Origin: Pseudomonas sp. Seg1
GTDB lineage: Bacteria > Pseudomonadota > Gammaproteobacteria > Pseudomonadales > Pseudomonadaceae
Direction: 5' to 3'
Assembly (NCBI RefSeq): GCF_018326005.1
Contig: NZ_AP021903.1
Span: forward strand, 4,311,501 to 4,375,500
Length of the DNA stretch: 64,000 bases
The position numbers and the translations under genes were made by a program. The notes beneath the pieces were generated by a model. That model had not been told where the DNA came from. It searched no databases and worked only from the letters and a program-made list of their open reading frames with translations. This document shows positions 18,201 to 27,233 of the stretch, one piece after another; the first letter of the stretch is position 1, and the number at the start of each line of letters is the position of its first letter.

Positions 18201-21200
18201 AGGCTGCCGTTGCCGGTCACACTCAACGCACCGCTGCTCAGTGCGCTGTTATTGCCGAGGATCAGCGTGCCGCCCCCCAGTTGGGTGCCGCCGCTGTAGG
18301 TGTTGCTGCCGTTGAGGGTCAGGCTGGAAGCGCCGGTCTTGATCAGACTGCCGCTGCCGCTGACCACGCCGCCGAGGGTCAAGGCATTGGAGCCGGCAAC
18401 GTTCAGGCCACCATTAAGTACCACGTCGTTGCCGAGGTTGACGGCGGTGTTGCTGTCCAGCGCGGTGCCGTTGGCCGCCGTCAACACGCCAGTGCCGAGT
18501 GCCGCGTTGTTGCCCACTACGATCTTGCCGCCATTGAGCGCGGTGCCGCCGGTGTAACCGTTGGCGGCGTTGAGCACCAGCGTGCCGGTGTCGTATTTGC
18601 CGAGGGAGCCGGCGCCGTTGAGTGCCACACCGATGGTCGCCGTTGTGTTCGGATCGACGCGCACCGAGGCGTTACCCAGCGAACCGTTGACCAGATTCAG
18701 CGACCCCGCCGTGCCGTTTTGCAGGCTGTAGCCATCGGTGACGAACTGCATGCCGGTGATGGTTTGCGCGCCGTTGACCGTGACCGTGCCCGCCGTGCCC
18801 TGGAACACTGCGAAGTTGTTGGTCCAGGCCTGATTGGTGGTGCCGTTGACGTCGGTCCAGTTGGTGGTGCCGGTGCCCCAAGTGCCATTGCCGCCGTCCA
18901 CCGAACCGTTGGCGATCAGTTGATTGCCGTCCCAGAACTGCACGGTAACGCCCGGTGCGGTAACCAGCAGATTGATCTGGTTGGCCAGCGCGGTTTGCAG
19001 GGTCAGGTCGCCCGGGGTGACGCTGCCCGGTACCGTGCCGATCAGCATGCCGTTGTCGGTGAGGCCACCGGTGTAGTTGATCAGCCGATACACGCCGCTG
19101 CCGAAACCGCCGATGTCGCTGACATTCAGCGTGCCGTCGAGGGTCAGATTGCCGCCGACATTCACCAACGCATTACCGCCACCGGACACCGGAGTGCCGA
19201 GGCCGACATCGAAGTTGGAGTTGCCGTTGAACACCAGCGAATTCACCGACAAGGTGCTGCCAGTGAGCCCGGCCAGATGCCCGCCATCGGCCACGGTCAC
19301 GGCTCCGGTCAGCGTGCCGCCGCCACCGAGGGTGCCGCCGCTGTTGACCAGTACATTGCCGCTGGCCAGTGAACCGTTGACCTGCAGGGTACCGGCGTTG
19401 ACGTTGGTGTCACCAGTGAGGGTGTTGTTGCCGGTCAGGGTCAATGTGCCGCTGCCCAGCTTGGTCAAACCGCCCGGATCGATGCCGTCCCTGAGGACGC
19501 CAGCGAATGTGCTGCTCTGGTTGTTGCCGCCGATGCTCAGGCTGTCAAAGTCACCGATGCCAACCGTACCGTCACCGGTCAGGCTGCCGATGCTGGTCGA
19601 ATCGCCGATGTTGAGCGTGGTACCGGCGGCGAGATTGACGCTGGCGTTATTGCCCAGCGCGGTGCTGCCGACGGTGTTCAGGCTGCCGGCCATAACATCG
19701 ATCAGACCGCTGAAAGTGTTATTGCCGCTGAGCGTCAGGACCGCCAGACCGCTCTTGGTCAACGTACCAGCGCCGGCGATCACACCGCCCAGCGTCAGGC
19801 CACTGTTACCTGTGAGGCTCAGATTGGCATTGACGTTGAGGTTGTTGGCCAGCGCCAGCGGTGCGGCGTTGTCGAGGGACGCTGCACCCGCCACGGTCAC
19901 TGCGCCGGAACCCAGCGCGGAGCCCGTACCGAGCGTCAGTGTGCCGGCGTTCAATGTGGTGCCGCCGCTGTAGGTGTTGATGCCGTTGAGCGTCAGGTTC
20001 GACGCGCCGTTCTTGATCAGCCCACCCGCGCCACTGACCACACCGGCGAGGGTCAGGTTGTTGCTGCCGGTGTTGCTCAGGTTGGCGTTGAGCACGACGT
20101 TGTTGCCCAGGCTCAACGCACTGCTGCTGTCCAGCGCCGAAGCGCCGGCGACGGTGAGGTTGCCCAGGCCCAGCGCCGAGTTGCTGCCGGCGGTCAGGGT
20201 GCCGGCGCTGAGGTTGATGCCACCGAGGAAGTTGTTGTTGCCGCTGAGGGTCAGGTTCGACGCGCCGTTTTTGCTCAGGCTGCCGGCGCCATTGATTGTG
20301 CCGGCGAGGGTCAGATCCGCCGTGCCGCCAATGCCGAGGTTACCCGCCAGATTGACCGCGTTATTCACTGCCACCTGCGTGCTCGCATCAAGGGTGGTGC
20401 CACCCGCTGCGTTCAAGGTGGCGGAACCCAGTGCCGAGTTCGACGCCAGAATCAGTCCGCCCGCGTTCAGCGCCACTGGCCCGAGGAAGGCGTTATTGCC
20501 GCCGAGGGTCAGGTTGGCCGCGCCGGTTTTGACCAGACCACCGGTGCCGCCGATCACGCCGTTGAGGGTCAGCGCATTGCTGCCGACCACGGTGAGGTTG
20601 CCGTTGAGTGTCGCCGCGTTGCCGAGGGTCACTGCCGCGTTGCTGTCCAGTTGCGTGCCGGCATTGGCGGTCAGCGTACCGCTGCCCAGCGCGGTGTTGC
20701 TGCCGACGACAATCTTGCCGCCGTCCAGTTGCGTTCCGCCGCTGTAGGTGTTGGCGCCGTTGAGCACGAGGGTGCCGGTGTCGAGTTTGTTGAGGATGCC
20801 GCTGCCATTGATATTGGCGGCGAGGGTCGCGGTCACGCCCGGATCAACGCGCACCGCGGTGGTGCCACCGGTGCCGTTGACTGCTGTCAGTTGTCCCGCC
20901 GCGCCGTTGACGACGTTGTAGCCATCGGTGAGGAATTGCATGCCGGTGAAGGCTTGCGTGCCGTTAACCGTCACCGTACCGGCCGTACCCTGGAACACCG
21001 CGAAGTCGCCAGCCCATGGCTGATTGACCAGTCCGTTGGCGTCGGTCCAATTGGTGCCGACCGCGTTCCAGGTACCGCTGCCGCCATCGACGACACCGTT
21101 GGCAATGGTCTGGCTGCCATCCCAATAACGAATATTGGAGTTCGGCGCCGACACTTGAATGTTGATCTGATTGGCCACGCCCGTCTGCACAATCAAATCG

Positions 21201-24200
21201 CCGAGGCCGTAGCCGACCGGCACGCTGGCGACATCAAGACCCAGATTGGTCAGCGCACCGGTGTAGTTGAACAGGCGATACACGCCAACGCCGAAACCGC
21301 CGGCGTCGGTGACGTTGAGATTACCGTCGAGAGTAAGGTTGCCACCGACATTCATCAGCGACGCGGTCGAAGGGGTTCCCAGCGCCACATCGACGTTGCT
21401 GCCGGCCGCGAGGGTCAGTGCACCGGCGGACAGTTGGTTACCCGACGACAACGCCAGATGCCCACCGCTGTTGACGTTGATGGCACCGAGCGCCGAACCG
21501 GTACCGGTCAGGGTACCGCCGGTGTTGACGTTGACCTGCGCGCTGGCCAGCGAACCGCTGAGATCCACGGTGCCGCCATTGATCGCGGTGTTGCCGGTGA
21601 TGCCATTGATTCCGGTGAGGCTCAGGGTGCCGGTGCCGACCTTGATCAGGCCACCGCTGCCACTGAGGCCGCCGTCGAACGTGCTGGTGACGTTGCCGCT
21701 GCCGACGGTCAGGGTGTTGCTGCCAGTGAGCTGCACGTCGCCGCTGCCGGTCAGCGCGCCGAGGCTGGCGTCGCTGCCCAGATTCAGGCCGGCGCCAGCG
21801 CTGATATTCACACCAGAGGTGTTGCCCAGCGCATTGCTGTTCAACGTGGTGACGCTGCCGGAGACAATGTTCACCGCGCCCGTGAACGTGTTGTTGCCGG
21901 CCAGCGTCAAGTCAGACAGACCGTTTTTGGTCAGGTTGCCGGCGCCGTCGATGATGCCGTTGAGGCTCAGGTCGTTGTTGCCCGCGACGGTGAGACCGGC
22001 GTTCAACGTGATTGCATTGCCGATGCCGAAGGAAGCGCTGTTATCCAGGGTCGCCGCGCCGCCAACAATCAACGCGCCGCTGCCCAAACCGTTGGCATTG
22101 CCCAGAGTCAGGGTGCCGGCGTTCAGAGTCGTACCGCCGCTGAAGGTGTTGTTGCCGTTGAGGGTCAGATTGGCCGCGCCATTCTTGATCAACTGGCCGG
22201 TGCCACTGGTTACGCCGCCGAGGGTCAGGTTCTGCGTGCCGCCGACGGTCAGCGCCGCATTGAGGGCGACCGCGTTGCTTAGCGAGACCAGCGGCGAATT
22301 GCTGTCCAGCGTCGCCGCGCCAGCGACGGTCAGTGCGCCGGAGCCCAACGCCGAACTGTTGCCGACAGCCAGCGTGCCGGCGTTCAGCGTAGTGCCGCCG
22401 AGGAAGTTGTTCGCCGCGTTGAGAATCAGATTGGCCGTACCGTTTTTCACCAGACTGCCGGCGCCGCTGACCAGACCGGTCAAGGTCAGATCAGCCGTGC
22501 CGCCAATATTCAAGGCACCGGCCAGCGCCACCGCGTTGTTCAGGCTGACGGCGGTGTTGGCGTCCAGCGTCGTGCCTGCCGCCGCGTTCAATGTGCCCGA
22601 GCCCAGCGCGGTGTTGCTGCCGACAATCAGCTTGCCGGTGTTCAGTGCGGTGTTGCCGAAATAGGTGTTAGCGCCGTTGAGGGTCAGGTCGGCGGCGCCA
22701 TTCTTGACCAGCCCACCGATACCGGCGACCACGCCGCCGAGGGTCAGCGCATTGGTGCCGCCCAGGGTCAGGGTGCCGCCGAGGTTGACGTTATTGGCCA
22801 GGGTTGCTGCGGTGTTGGCATCCAGTGTGGTGCCGTTCGACGCGTTCAGTGTGCCCGTGCCCAGCGCCGTGTTGGAACCGACAATCAGTGTGCCGGCGTT
22901 CAGCGCCGTGGTGCCGGTGTAAGTGTTGGCACCGTTGAGGGTCAGGCTCGACGCGCCGGTCTTGATCAGGCCGTTGCCGCCACTGATCACGCCGCCGAGG
23001 GTCAGCGCGTTGGCGCCGCCCGCGGTGAGGTTGGCGTTGAGGGTGATCGCGTTGTTCAGGGTCAACGCCGAACTGCTGTTGAGGGTGCCCGCCCCGGCCA
23101 CGGTCAGTGCGCCGGTGCCGAGTGCCGCGCTGTCGCCGACGGTCAGGCTGCCGGCGTTCAACGTGGTGCCGCCGGTGAAGGTGTTGGCGCCGCTGAGGGT
23201 CAGGTTGGCGGCGCCGTTCTTGATCAATTGACTGGCGCCGCTGATCACGCCACCCAGCGTCAGGGCGTTGGCGCCGCCGATGCTCAAGGCGTTGTTGAGA
23301 ATAACCGCGTTGTTCAGGGTCACGGACGCATTGCTGTCGAGGGTTGCCGCGCCGCCCACGGTGATGTTGCCGCTGCCGAGCGCCGCATTCGCGCCTGCGG
23401 TGAGGGTGCCTGCGTTCAATGCGATGGCACCGAGGAACGTGTTGGTACCGTTAAGGATCAGGTTGGCTGCGCCGTTTTTGGTCAGCCCGCCGCTGCCGCT
23501 GATAACACCACCGAGGGTCAGGTTGGCGCTGCCGCCGACGTTCAAGTTGCCGCCGAGGGAAACCGCGTTGGTCAGCGCGACCGCGGTGCTGGCGTCGAGG
23601 GTGGTACCTTCCGCGGTAGTCAGTGCGCCAGTACCCAGCGCGGTGTTGGAGCCGACAATCAGCGTGCCGGCATTCAGCGCAGTGCCGCCGGAGAACGTGT
23701 TGTTGCCGCTAAGGCTCAGGTTTGCGGTGCCATTTTTGATCAGGTTGCCAGCGCCACTGATGACGCCGCTCAGGCCCAGCGCCTGCGTACCGCCAATGGT
23801 CAGATCCGCCGCCAGCGCGACGGCGTTGGCCAACGTTACCGCTGTGGTCGCATCCAGCGTGGTGCCCGCCGCCGCGCTCAACGCGCCGGTACCAAGCGCG
23901 GTGTTACTGCCCAGGAACAGGCTGCCGGCATTAAGCACGGTGTTACCGGCGTTGGTGTTATTGCCGGTCAGCGTCAGGCTGGCGCTGCCACTCTTGGTAA
24001 TGCCGCCCGTGCCGGACAACACACCACCGAGTGTCAAGGCATTACTGCCAAGCACATTGAGCGCGCCGGTCATCGCGATGTTGTTGGCCAGATTGACGTT
24101 GGCGGTGCTGTCGAGGCTGGTGCCGGCGGCGGTGGTCAGCGCACCGCTGCCCAGCGAGTTGTTATTGGTCACCAGCAGGCTGCCGGCGCTCAACGTGGTG

Positions 24201-25735
24201 GTGCCGGTGTAACCGGTGTTGGCACCGCTGAGGGTCAGGCTGCCGGTGCCGGTTTTGGTGAGACCACTGCTGCCACTGATCAAGCCATCGAGGGTCAGTG
24301 CGCCGGTGCCGCTGGCCGTCAGTGTGCCTCCGAGGTTGATGGCATTGTTCAGGCTGATCGTGCCCGGTGCGCTCACGGTTGTCGCGCCGGTGACATTGAG
24401 GGTACCGGCACTGAACGCCGAATTATTGCTCACCAGCACCGTACCGCCGTTGAGCGTGGTGTTGCCCAGATAAGTGTTGGCGGCGCTGAGGTTCAATTGC
24501 CCCGCTCCGACCTTGGTCAGGCCACCGCTGCCGGAAATCACACCGCTCAACGTGGTGGCGTTGGTGCCTTGTACCGTCACGCCACCGGCACCGAGGGATA
24601 TCAGGTTGCTGATGTTCAAACCGGCGTTGCTTGCCTGCAGAATCCCGCCATTGGAGGTGATCACACCGCTGCCGAAGGTGGCGTTGTTGTTGAACTGGGC
24701 GACACCGCCATTGAGCGTGGTCGCACCGCTGACCAACGGTCCCTGCAAGGTCCAGGTGCCGCTGTTGAGGGTCAGGTTGTTGAAGTTGACGTAGGTCGCG
24801 CTCGACGCCGTACCGACACCGGTAATACCGCCGCCGACGCCGGTCGTGTTTTGCAGGATCAGGCTGTTGGTACCGCCCGCGCCGCCATCGACGGTGCCGG
24901 TCGGAGCGAACGTCAGGTTGATACCGATCAAACCCCCGAGCCCCACCGAGACCTGAACACCATCGCCGACTTGCACGGAAGAGCCGGTCACGGCGGTGAA
25001 GGTGTTGGTGCTCGCCGCGCCCATCGACACGCCGCCGGTAATCGCACCGGCGTTGTAGAAGGTGTTGCCCGCCGCCGACGTCTCGAACGCGATCCGGCCG
25101 TTGATAATGCCGGTGTCGCTGTTGGTCATGTTGACCTGCGAGCCGCCGTAGACGCCCACCACCGGGGTATCGGCCAGAGTGATGCCACCGACCGAGAGCC
25201 CGGTCGAAGTGATGGTGCCGGCGTTGGTGATGCTGGTGGTGCCCGCCGCCGCGTTGTTTACTGCGATGCCCAGGCCACCGATGCTGGTCAGGTTGAGGCC
25301 GAGCAACATGCCGGTGCCGCGGATGATCCCGCTGGCGTTGTTGAGCACACTGACCGTACTGGTCGCACCGGTGCCGATGAAGGCACCGCCACTCAACACC
25401 GAGACCAGACCGAGCAGCGCCGGGTCGAGGGTGCCGGAGTTGTTCAGGCTGATATTCACCCCGGTCAGGTCCATGACATGGCCGCCGAGGGTCGCGTTCA
25501 TCTGCGCGCCGCTGTTGACGTTGACCGTCAGGCCATTGGTGGCGCTGCTGAAGTTGTTGAGAAACAACGGCAGCGATGGCACGCCGGTACAGGTCACCGT
25601 CGAGCCGGCCGTGGAGCACGTGGCCAACGCAGGTGCGCTGACGCCGCCGAACAACAACCCGGCGACACTCAGATGCACAGCAAGGGAAAGAGGAGAAAAA
25701 CGCGATACGAGGGCGACACCGAACCTTGCTTCCAC
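15203..25735 (-). CDS. Giant autotransporter (type V secretion) with passenger repeats
   Basis: 3510 residues. An N-terminal signal region (residues about 15-38, ending SAPALA) leads into a beta-helical passenger. From about residue 400 on, at least 24 copies of the passenger-associated repeat of type LTLSGANTYTGGTTLNAGTL can be counted by eye, mostly 70-75 residues apart. They are interrupted by three copies of a WDG..GTWG..NWTD..VTVNG module. The last 285 or so residues form the autotransporter beta-barrel (GWARALGAWGESDGDS ... YGEVGY-type strands), ending in MTISFSLGF with the terminal aromatic required for outer-membrane insertion. No catalytic motif stands out, so an adhesin or biofilm role is inferred only. 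A terminator follows it directly. Repeat-driven bias opens very long false frames on the other strand. Confidence 0.9.
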   Translation of the reverse strand: MEARFGVALVSRFSPLSLAVHLSVAGLLFGGVSAPALATCSTAGSTVTCTGVPSLPLFLNNFSSATNGLTVNVNSGAQMNATLGGHVMDLTGVNISLNNSGTLDPALLGLVSVLSGGAFIGTGATSTVSVLNNASGIIRGTGMLLGLNLTSIGGLGIAVNNAAAGTTSITNAGTITSTGLSVGGITLADTPVVGVYGGSQVNMTNSDTGIINGRIAFETSAAGNTFYNAGAITGGVSMGAASTNTFTAVTGSSVQVGDGVQVSVGLGGLIGINLTFAPTGTVDGGAGGTNSLILQNTTGVGGGITGVGTASSATYVNFNNLTLNSGTWTLQGPLVSGATTLNGGVAQFNNNATFGSGVITSNGGILQASNAGLNISNLISLGAGGVTVQGTNATTLSGVISGSGGLTKVGAGQLNLSAANTYLGNTTLNGGTVLVSNNSAFSAGTLNVTGATTVSAPGTISLNNAINLGGTLTASGTGALTLDGLISGSSGLTKTGTGSLTLSGANTGYTGTTTLSAGSLLVTNNNSLGSGALTTAAGTSLDSTANVNLANNIAMTGALNVLGSNALTLGGVLSGTGGITKSGSASLTLTGNNTNAGNTVLNAGSLFLGSNTALGTGALSAAAGTTLDATTAVTLANAVALAADLTIGGTQALGLSGVISGAGNLIKNGTANLSLSGNNTFSGGTALNAGTLIVGSNTALGTGALTTAEGTTLDASTAVALTNAVSLGGNLNVGGSANLTLGGVISGSGGLTKNGAANLILNGTNTFLGAIALNAGTLTAGANAALGSGNITVGGAATLDSNASVTLNNAVILNNALSIGGANALTLGGVISGASQLIKNGAANLTLSGANTFTGGTTLNAGSLTVGDSAALGTGALTVAGAGTLNSSSALTLNNAITLNANLTAGGANALTLGGVISGGNGLIKTGASSLTLNGANTYTGTTALNAGTLIVGSNTALGTGTLNASNGTTLDANTAATLANNVNLGGTLTLGGTNALTLGGVVAGIGGLVKNGAADLTLNGANTYFGNTALNTGKLIVGSNTALGSGTLNAAAGTTLDANTAVSLNNAVALAGALNIGGTADLTLTGLVSGAGSLVKNGTANLILNAANNFLGGTTLNAGTLAVGNSSALGSGALTVAGAATLDSNSPLVSLSNAVALNAALTVGGTQNLTLGGVTSGTGQLIKNGAANLTLNGNNTFSGGTTLNAGTLTLGNANGLGSGALIVGGAATLDNSASFGIGNAITLNAGLTVAGNNDLSLNGIIDGAGNLTKNGLSDLTLAGNNTFTGAVNIVSGSVTTLNSNALGNTSGVNISAGAGLNLGSDASLGALTGSGDVQLTGSNTLTVGSGNVTSTFDGGLSGSGGLIKVGTGTLSLTGINGITGNTAINGGTVDLSGSLASAQVNVNTGGTLTGTGSALGAINVNSGGHLALSSGNQLSAGALTLAAGSNVDVALGTPSTASLMNVGGNLTLDGNLNVTDAGGFGVGVYRLFNYTGALTNLGLDVASVPVGYGLGDLIVQTGVANQINIQVSAPNSNIRYWDGSQTIANGVVDGGSGTWNAVGTNWTDANGLVNQPWAGDFAVFQGTAGTVTVNGTQAFTGMQFLTDGYNVVNGAAGQLTAVNGTGGTTAVRVDPGVTATLAANINGSGILNKLDTGTLVLNGANTYSGGTQLDGGKIVVGSNTALGSGTLTANAGTQLDSNAAVTLGNAATLNGNLTVVGSNALTLNGVIGGTGGLVKTGAANLTLGGNNAFLGPVALNAGGLILASNSALGSATLNAAGGTTLDASTQVAVNNAVNLAGNLGIGGTADLTLAGTINGAGSLSKNGASNLTLSGNNNFLGGINLSAGTLTAGSNSALGLGNLTVAGASALDSSSALSLGNNVVLNANLSNTGSNNLTLAGVVSGAGGLIKNGASNLTLNGINTYSGGTTLNAGTLTLGTGSALGSGAVTVAGAASLDNAAPLALANNLNVNANLSLTGNSGLTLGGVIAGAGTLTKSGLAVLTLSGNNTFSGLIDVMAGSLNTVGSTALGNNASVNLAAGTTLNIGDSTSIGSLTGDGTVGIGDFDSLSIGGNNQSSTFAGVLRDGIDPGGLTKLGSGTLTLTGNNTLTGDTNVNAGTLQVNGSLASGNVLVNSGGTLGGGGTLTGAVTVADGGHLAGLTGSTLSVNSLVFNGNSNFDVGLGTPVSGGGNALVNVGGNLTLDGTLNVSDIGGFGSGVYRLINYTGGLTDNGMLIGTVPGSVTPGDLTLQTALANQINLLVTAPGVTVQFWDGNQLIANGSVDGGNGTWGTGTTNWTDVNGTTNQAWTNNFAVFQGTAGTVTVNGAQTITGMQFVTDGYSLQNGTAGSLNLVNGSLGNASVRVDPNTTATIGVALNGAGSLGKYDTGTLVLNAANGYTGGTALNGGKIVVGNNAALGTGVLTAANGTALDSNTAVNLGNDVVLNGGLNVAGSNALTLGGVVSGSGSLIKTGASSLTLNGSNTYSGGTQLGGGTLILGNNSALSSGALSVTGNGSLDSTSALQLANAINLGAQLTLAGNQNTTLIGAITGSGSLLKNGTGDLVLSGANTYSGGTTLNGGSTRGDTSSLQGAIVNNAALTFEQNADGSYTGNLTGSGTLNKTGSGQLLLTGNNTFTGNTSVQAGNLLVNGVLNSANVNVASGAKIGGGGQFGGAVQLADGATLLGGGTATPLSVGSLALSSGTNLDFSLGSAASSTTVVNVAGNLTLDGTLNISNAGGFGTGVYQLFSYGGSLTDNGLVYGSLPVSTANLTLQTAIANQINLLVQGTPGEVQFWNGGTTNPDGSIDGGSGVWGPNTNWTDPSGTQALASNGQFAVFGGQSGTVTVQGNQNFTGLQFLTSGYSLVPGAGGTLTPVNGSDGSLAPVRVNAGASAEISTPLVGTGGIEKLDAGTLVLSGANTYSGGTTVSGGTLIGNTTSLQGNILNNASLVFQQNANGQFNGSLRGLGAMLKRGAGTLLLIGDNPFSGTVSVDQGVLQVGSRAARASLGGQVTVANGAGLSGNGSVGSLVNHGVVASGAEAGTLSVAGNLTNAADGVLALTISSPTATPLAVGGTAALGGGLQVNSLAPFTGNTVYSLITAGGGVTGTFSSADLPQYAFLDSSLVYGADSVTLAVSRNDNSFADVAATGNQSATASALSRNGAAGTALQNQIVNLSVAGARSAFDSLSGEIHASTASAILEDSRYVREAVNDRMRQPSCSAADDPRRALAPSENQLSSNGCHGEMVGWARALGAWGESDGDSNSAKLDRNLSGFLLGTDKQLDEQWRVGMAAGYTRSDLDAHDRRSDATVESYHLAAYLNSQFDALAVRLGAAYSWHDIETKRDVSVGTYNDRLKANYDARSAQVFGEVGYTIDAAGIALEPFAGLAYVNYDTDKAKEKGGVGRLKADADQDITFSTLGLRAGKVITLSNGGQFTPRAAVGWRHAFGDTKPDADLTFIDGGASFSTQGVPIAKDSAIVEAGVDFQISPTGKLGVGYSGQLSNDNNDHAMTISFSLGF
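17200..17380 (-). repeat. Passenger module C (third WDG/NWTD copy)
   Basis: Encodes VQFWNGGTTNPDGSIDGGSG followed by NWTDPSGT and FAVFGGQSGTVTVQG. It is the most diverged of the three copies and lies nearest the barrel. Confidence 0.7.
18760..18945 (-). repeat. Passenger module B (second WDG/NWTD copy)
   Basis: Encodes FWDGNQLIANGSVDGGNGTW, NWTDVNGTT and FAVFQGTAGTVTVNG, almost identical to module A in its second half. Confidence 0.75.
20958..21143 (-). repeat. Passenger module A (first WDG/NWTD copy)
   Basis: Encodes YWDGSQTIANGVVDGGSGTW, NWTDANGLV and FAVFQGTAGTVTVNG. Each module is followed by a conserved FTGMQFLTDGY-type strand and then a new run of passenger repeats. Confidence 0.75.
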
Positions 25736-25956
25736 GGGCTACTCCTTGTCGTGGCCAATTTCTTCCTTGAAAGCGTGTGAACCGCTGCTTATTCCACACG
25801 CGACTCAAGACTTCGACGGTCATCACAAAACCGTTGATTGGGGACAAAGCTAGTAGACGCCCAGCATTGGGGCACGGATTAAATGGTGTTAATACTTTAA
25901 TACTAGGCCCGTCTGGAATAAGCGTTTCAGCCCGTGACGACGGGCCTGACATGGTT

Positions 25957-26053
25957 TTTGTGGCGAGGGGATTTATCCCCGATGGACTGCGCAGCAGGTC
26001 CCGCTTTCAAGGGCCGCTACGCGCCCCATCGGGGATAAATCCCCTCGCCACAG
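25957..26053. repeat. Intergenic inverted repeat (GGCGAGGGGATTTATCCCC type)
   Basis: TGTGGCGAGGGGATTTATCC and GGATAAATCCCCTCGCCACA form long inverted arms. A partial copy is at 38084-38122. It lies in the 523-bp region between the divergent autotransporter and tsx-like genes. Confidence 0.85.
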
Positions 26054-26164
26054 GAGTCATACCCGCCGACATTTTTTGCGCTTTTGAAAAATGTGATCGT
26101 TCTGTCAGAAAAACCGTTGAAATCGACGAAATATCAGCGAATTGAAAACATTGGTACGGCTTGT

Positions 26165-26176
26165 GCAAACGTTTGC
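26165..26176. promoter_or_regulatory. PurR/LacI-family operator candidate
   Basis: GCAAACGTTTGC is a perfect 12-bp palindrome and matches the core of the enterobacterial PurR box (GCAANCGNTTNC). It lies 83 bp upstream of the start of a nucleoside-porin gene, so purine-dependent repression of this operon is a reasonable inference. Confidence 0.6.
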
Positions 26177-26258
26177 GAAGCGTCAATCCCGGCATTTTCC
26201 CGACAAACCCCTACAGGTCCGCAGAATTCGGGCCTCGATCCGCAAAAAAGGACTTTGA

Positions 26259-27218
26259 ATGCGCCCCGCTTCCTCGCTTTGCGCCCCGTTAGCGCGCACG
26301 TTTGCTGTTTCCCTGCTACTGACCGGCGTTACCGGACTTCTCAGCCACAGCGCCCTCGCCCAACCCGCATTGCCGCAAGAGTCCGCTCAAGGCGAAGCCC
26401 TCAGCCCCGAAGCCAGTCCACCGAAAAAAGGCGCGTACCTGTCGGACTGGTACAACCAGGACTTGATGCTGATCGGCAGCAAAGACATCAGCTTCGGCCC
26501 GCAGCCGGCCGACGATATCTACCTGGAATACGAGTACTTCGGCCGCAAGGGGCCGTTCGAACTGTACGGCTACATCGACATCCCGAAGATCTTCAACATC
26601 GGCAACAGCCACGACAAAGGCGTGTGGGATCACGGGTCGCCGGTGTTCATGGAGCACGAGCCGCGCATTTCCATCGACTACCTCGCCGGCCGCAGCCTGG
26701 CTATCGGTCCGTTCAAGGAATGGTACGTCGCGTTCGACTGGATCTACGACCACGGCAGCCGCAAGGAGAACCGCGCCAATACCCTTTACAGCGGCTTCGG
26801 CACTGACATCGACACCCATTCGCGGGTCAACCTGTCGGCCAACCTGTACGGGCGCTACCAGTGGGAAAACTACGGCGCGAGCAATGAATATTCGTGGGAC
26901 GGCTACCGCGCCCAGCTCAAATACATCGTGCCGATCGACAAATTCAGCAACGGCGCATCGCTGACCTACATCGGCTTCACCAACTTCGATTTCGGCTCCG
27001 ACATCCACAAGGACAACCCGGCGCGCACCGCCAACGCGACGGTGGCGACCAACGTGTTGCTCTACTCGTTCACCCATTTGCGCTTCACCCTGGTCGGCCG
27101 TTATTTCCACAACGGCGGCAACTGGGAAGACGGCAGCGAGCTGAACTTCGGCGACGGCAATTTCCGCGCGCGCTCGAATGGTTGGGGTTACTACGCGGGC
27201 GTCGGTTATCAGTTCTGA
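26259..27218 (+). CDS. Nucleoside-specific outer-membrane channel, Tsx family
   Basis: 319 residues with a signal peptide (hydrophobic core about residues 13-30, ALAQP cleavage region). The mature part has the Tsx pattern: YLSDWYNQDLMLIGS near the start, DDIYLEYEYFGRKG and YGYIDIPKIF, a central WIYDHGSRKEN loop, and a C-terminus in GVGYQF with the terminal Phe of outer-membrane barrels. Tsx-type channels let nucleosides across the outer membrane. AAGGA lies 8 bases before the ATG. The next gene encodes a NUP-type protein 15 bases downstream, so the two form an uptake operon, and a PurR-like palindrome lies in front. Confidence 0.85.
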   Translation: MRPASSLCAPLARTFAVSLLLTGVTGLLSHSALAQPALPQESAQGEALSPEASPPKKGAYLSDWYNQDLMLIGSKDISFGPQPADDIYLEYEYFGRKGPFELYGYIDIPKIFNIGNSHDKGVWDHGSPVFMEHEPRISIDYLAGRSLAIGPFKEWYVAFDWIYDHGSRKENRANTLYSGFGTDIDTHSRVNLSANLYGRYQWENYGASNEYSWDGYRAQLKYIVPIDKFSNGASLTYIGFTNFDFGSDIHKDNPARTANATVATNVLLYSFTHLRFTLVGRYFHNGGNWEDGSELNFGDGNFRARSNGWGYYAGVGYQF

Positions 27219-27233
27219 ATCAAGGAGATTTTC

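Larger units (their letters stand above)
16780..24500 (-). repeat. Coding repeat array of the autotransporter passenger
   Basis: About 24 divergent copies of a roughly 75-bp core (protein pattern LxLxGxNxxxGxTxLNxGxL) spaced mostly 210-225 bp apart. Adjacent copies are often most alike (for example those ending TALNAGTLIVGSN), as expected for expansion by unequal recombination. Confidence 0.85.

Noticed and set aside
16661..19372. A 903-codon open frame on the plus strand inside the autotransporter gene (and an 850-codon one at 23228-25780).
   Set aside because: Both are shadows of the repetitive, GC-biased passenger. They have no family motif and lie opposite a clear signal-peptide-to-barrel protein.
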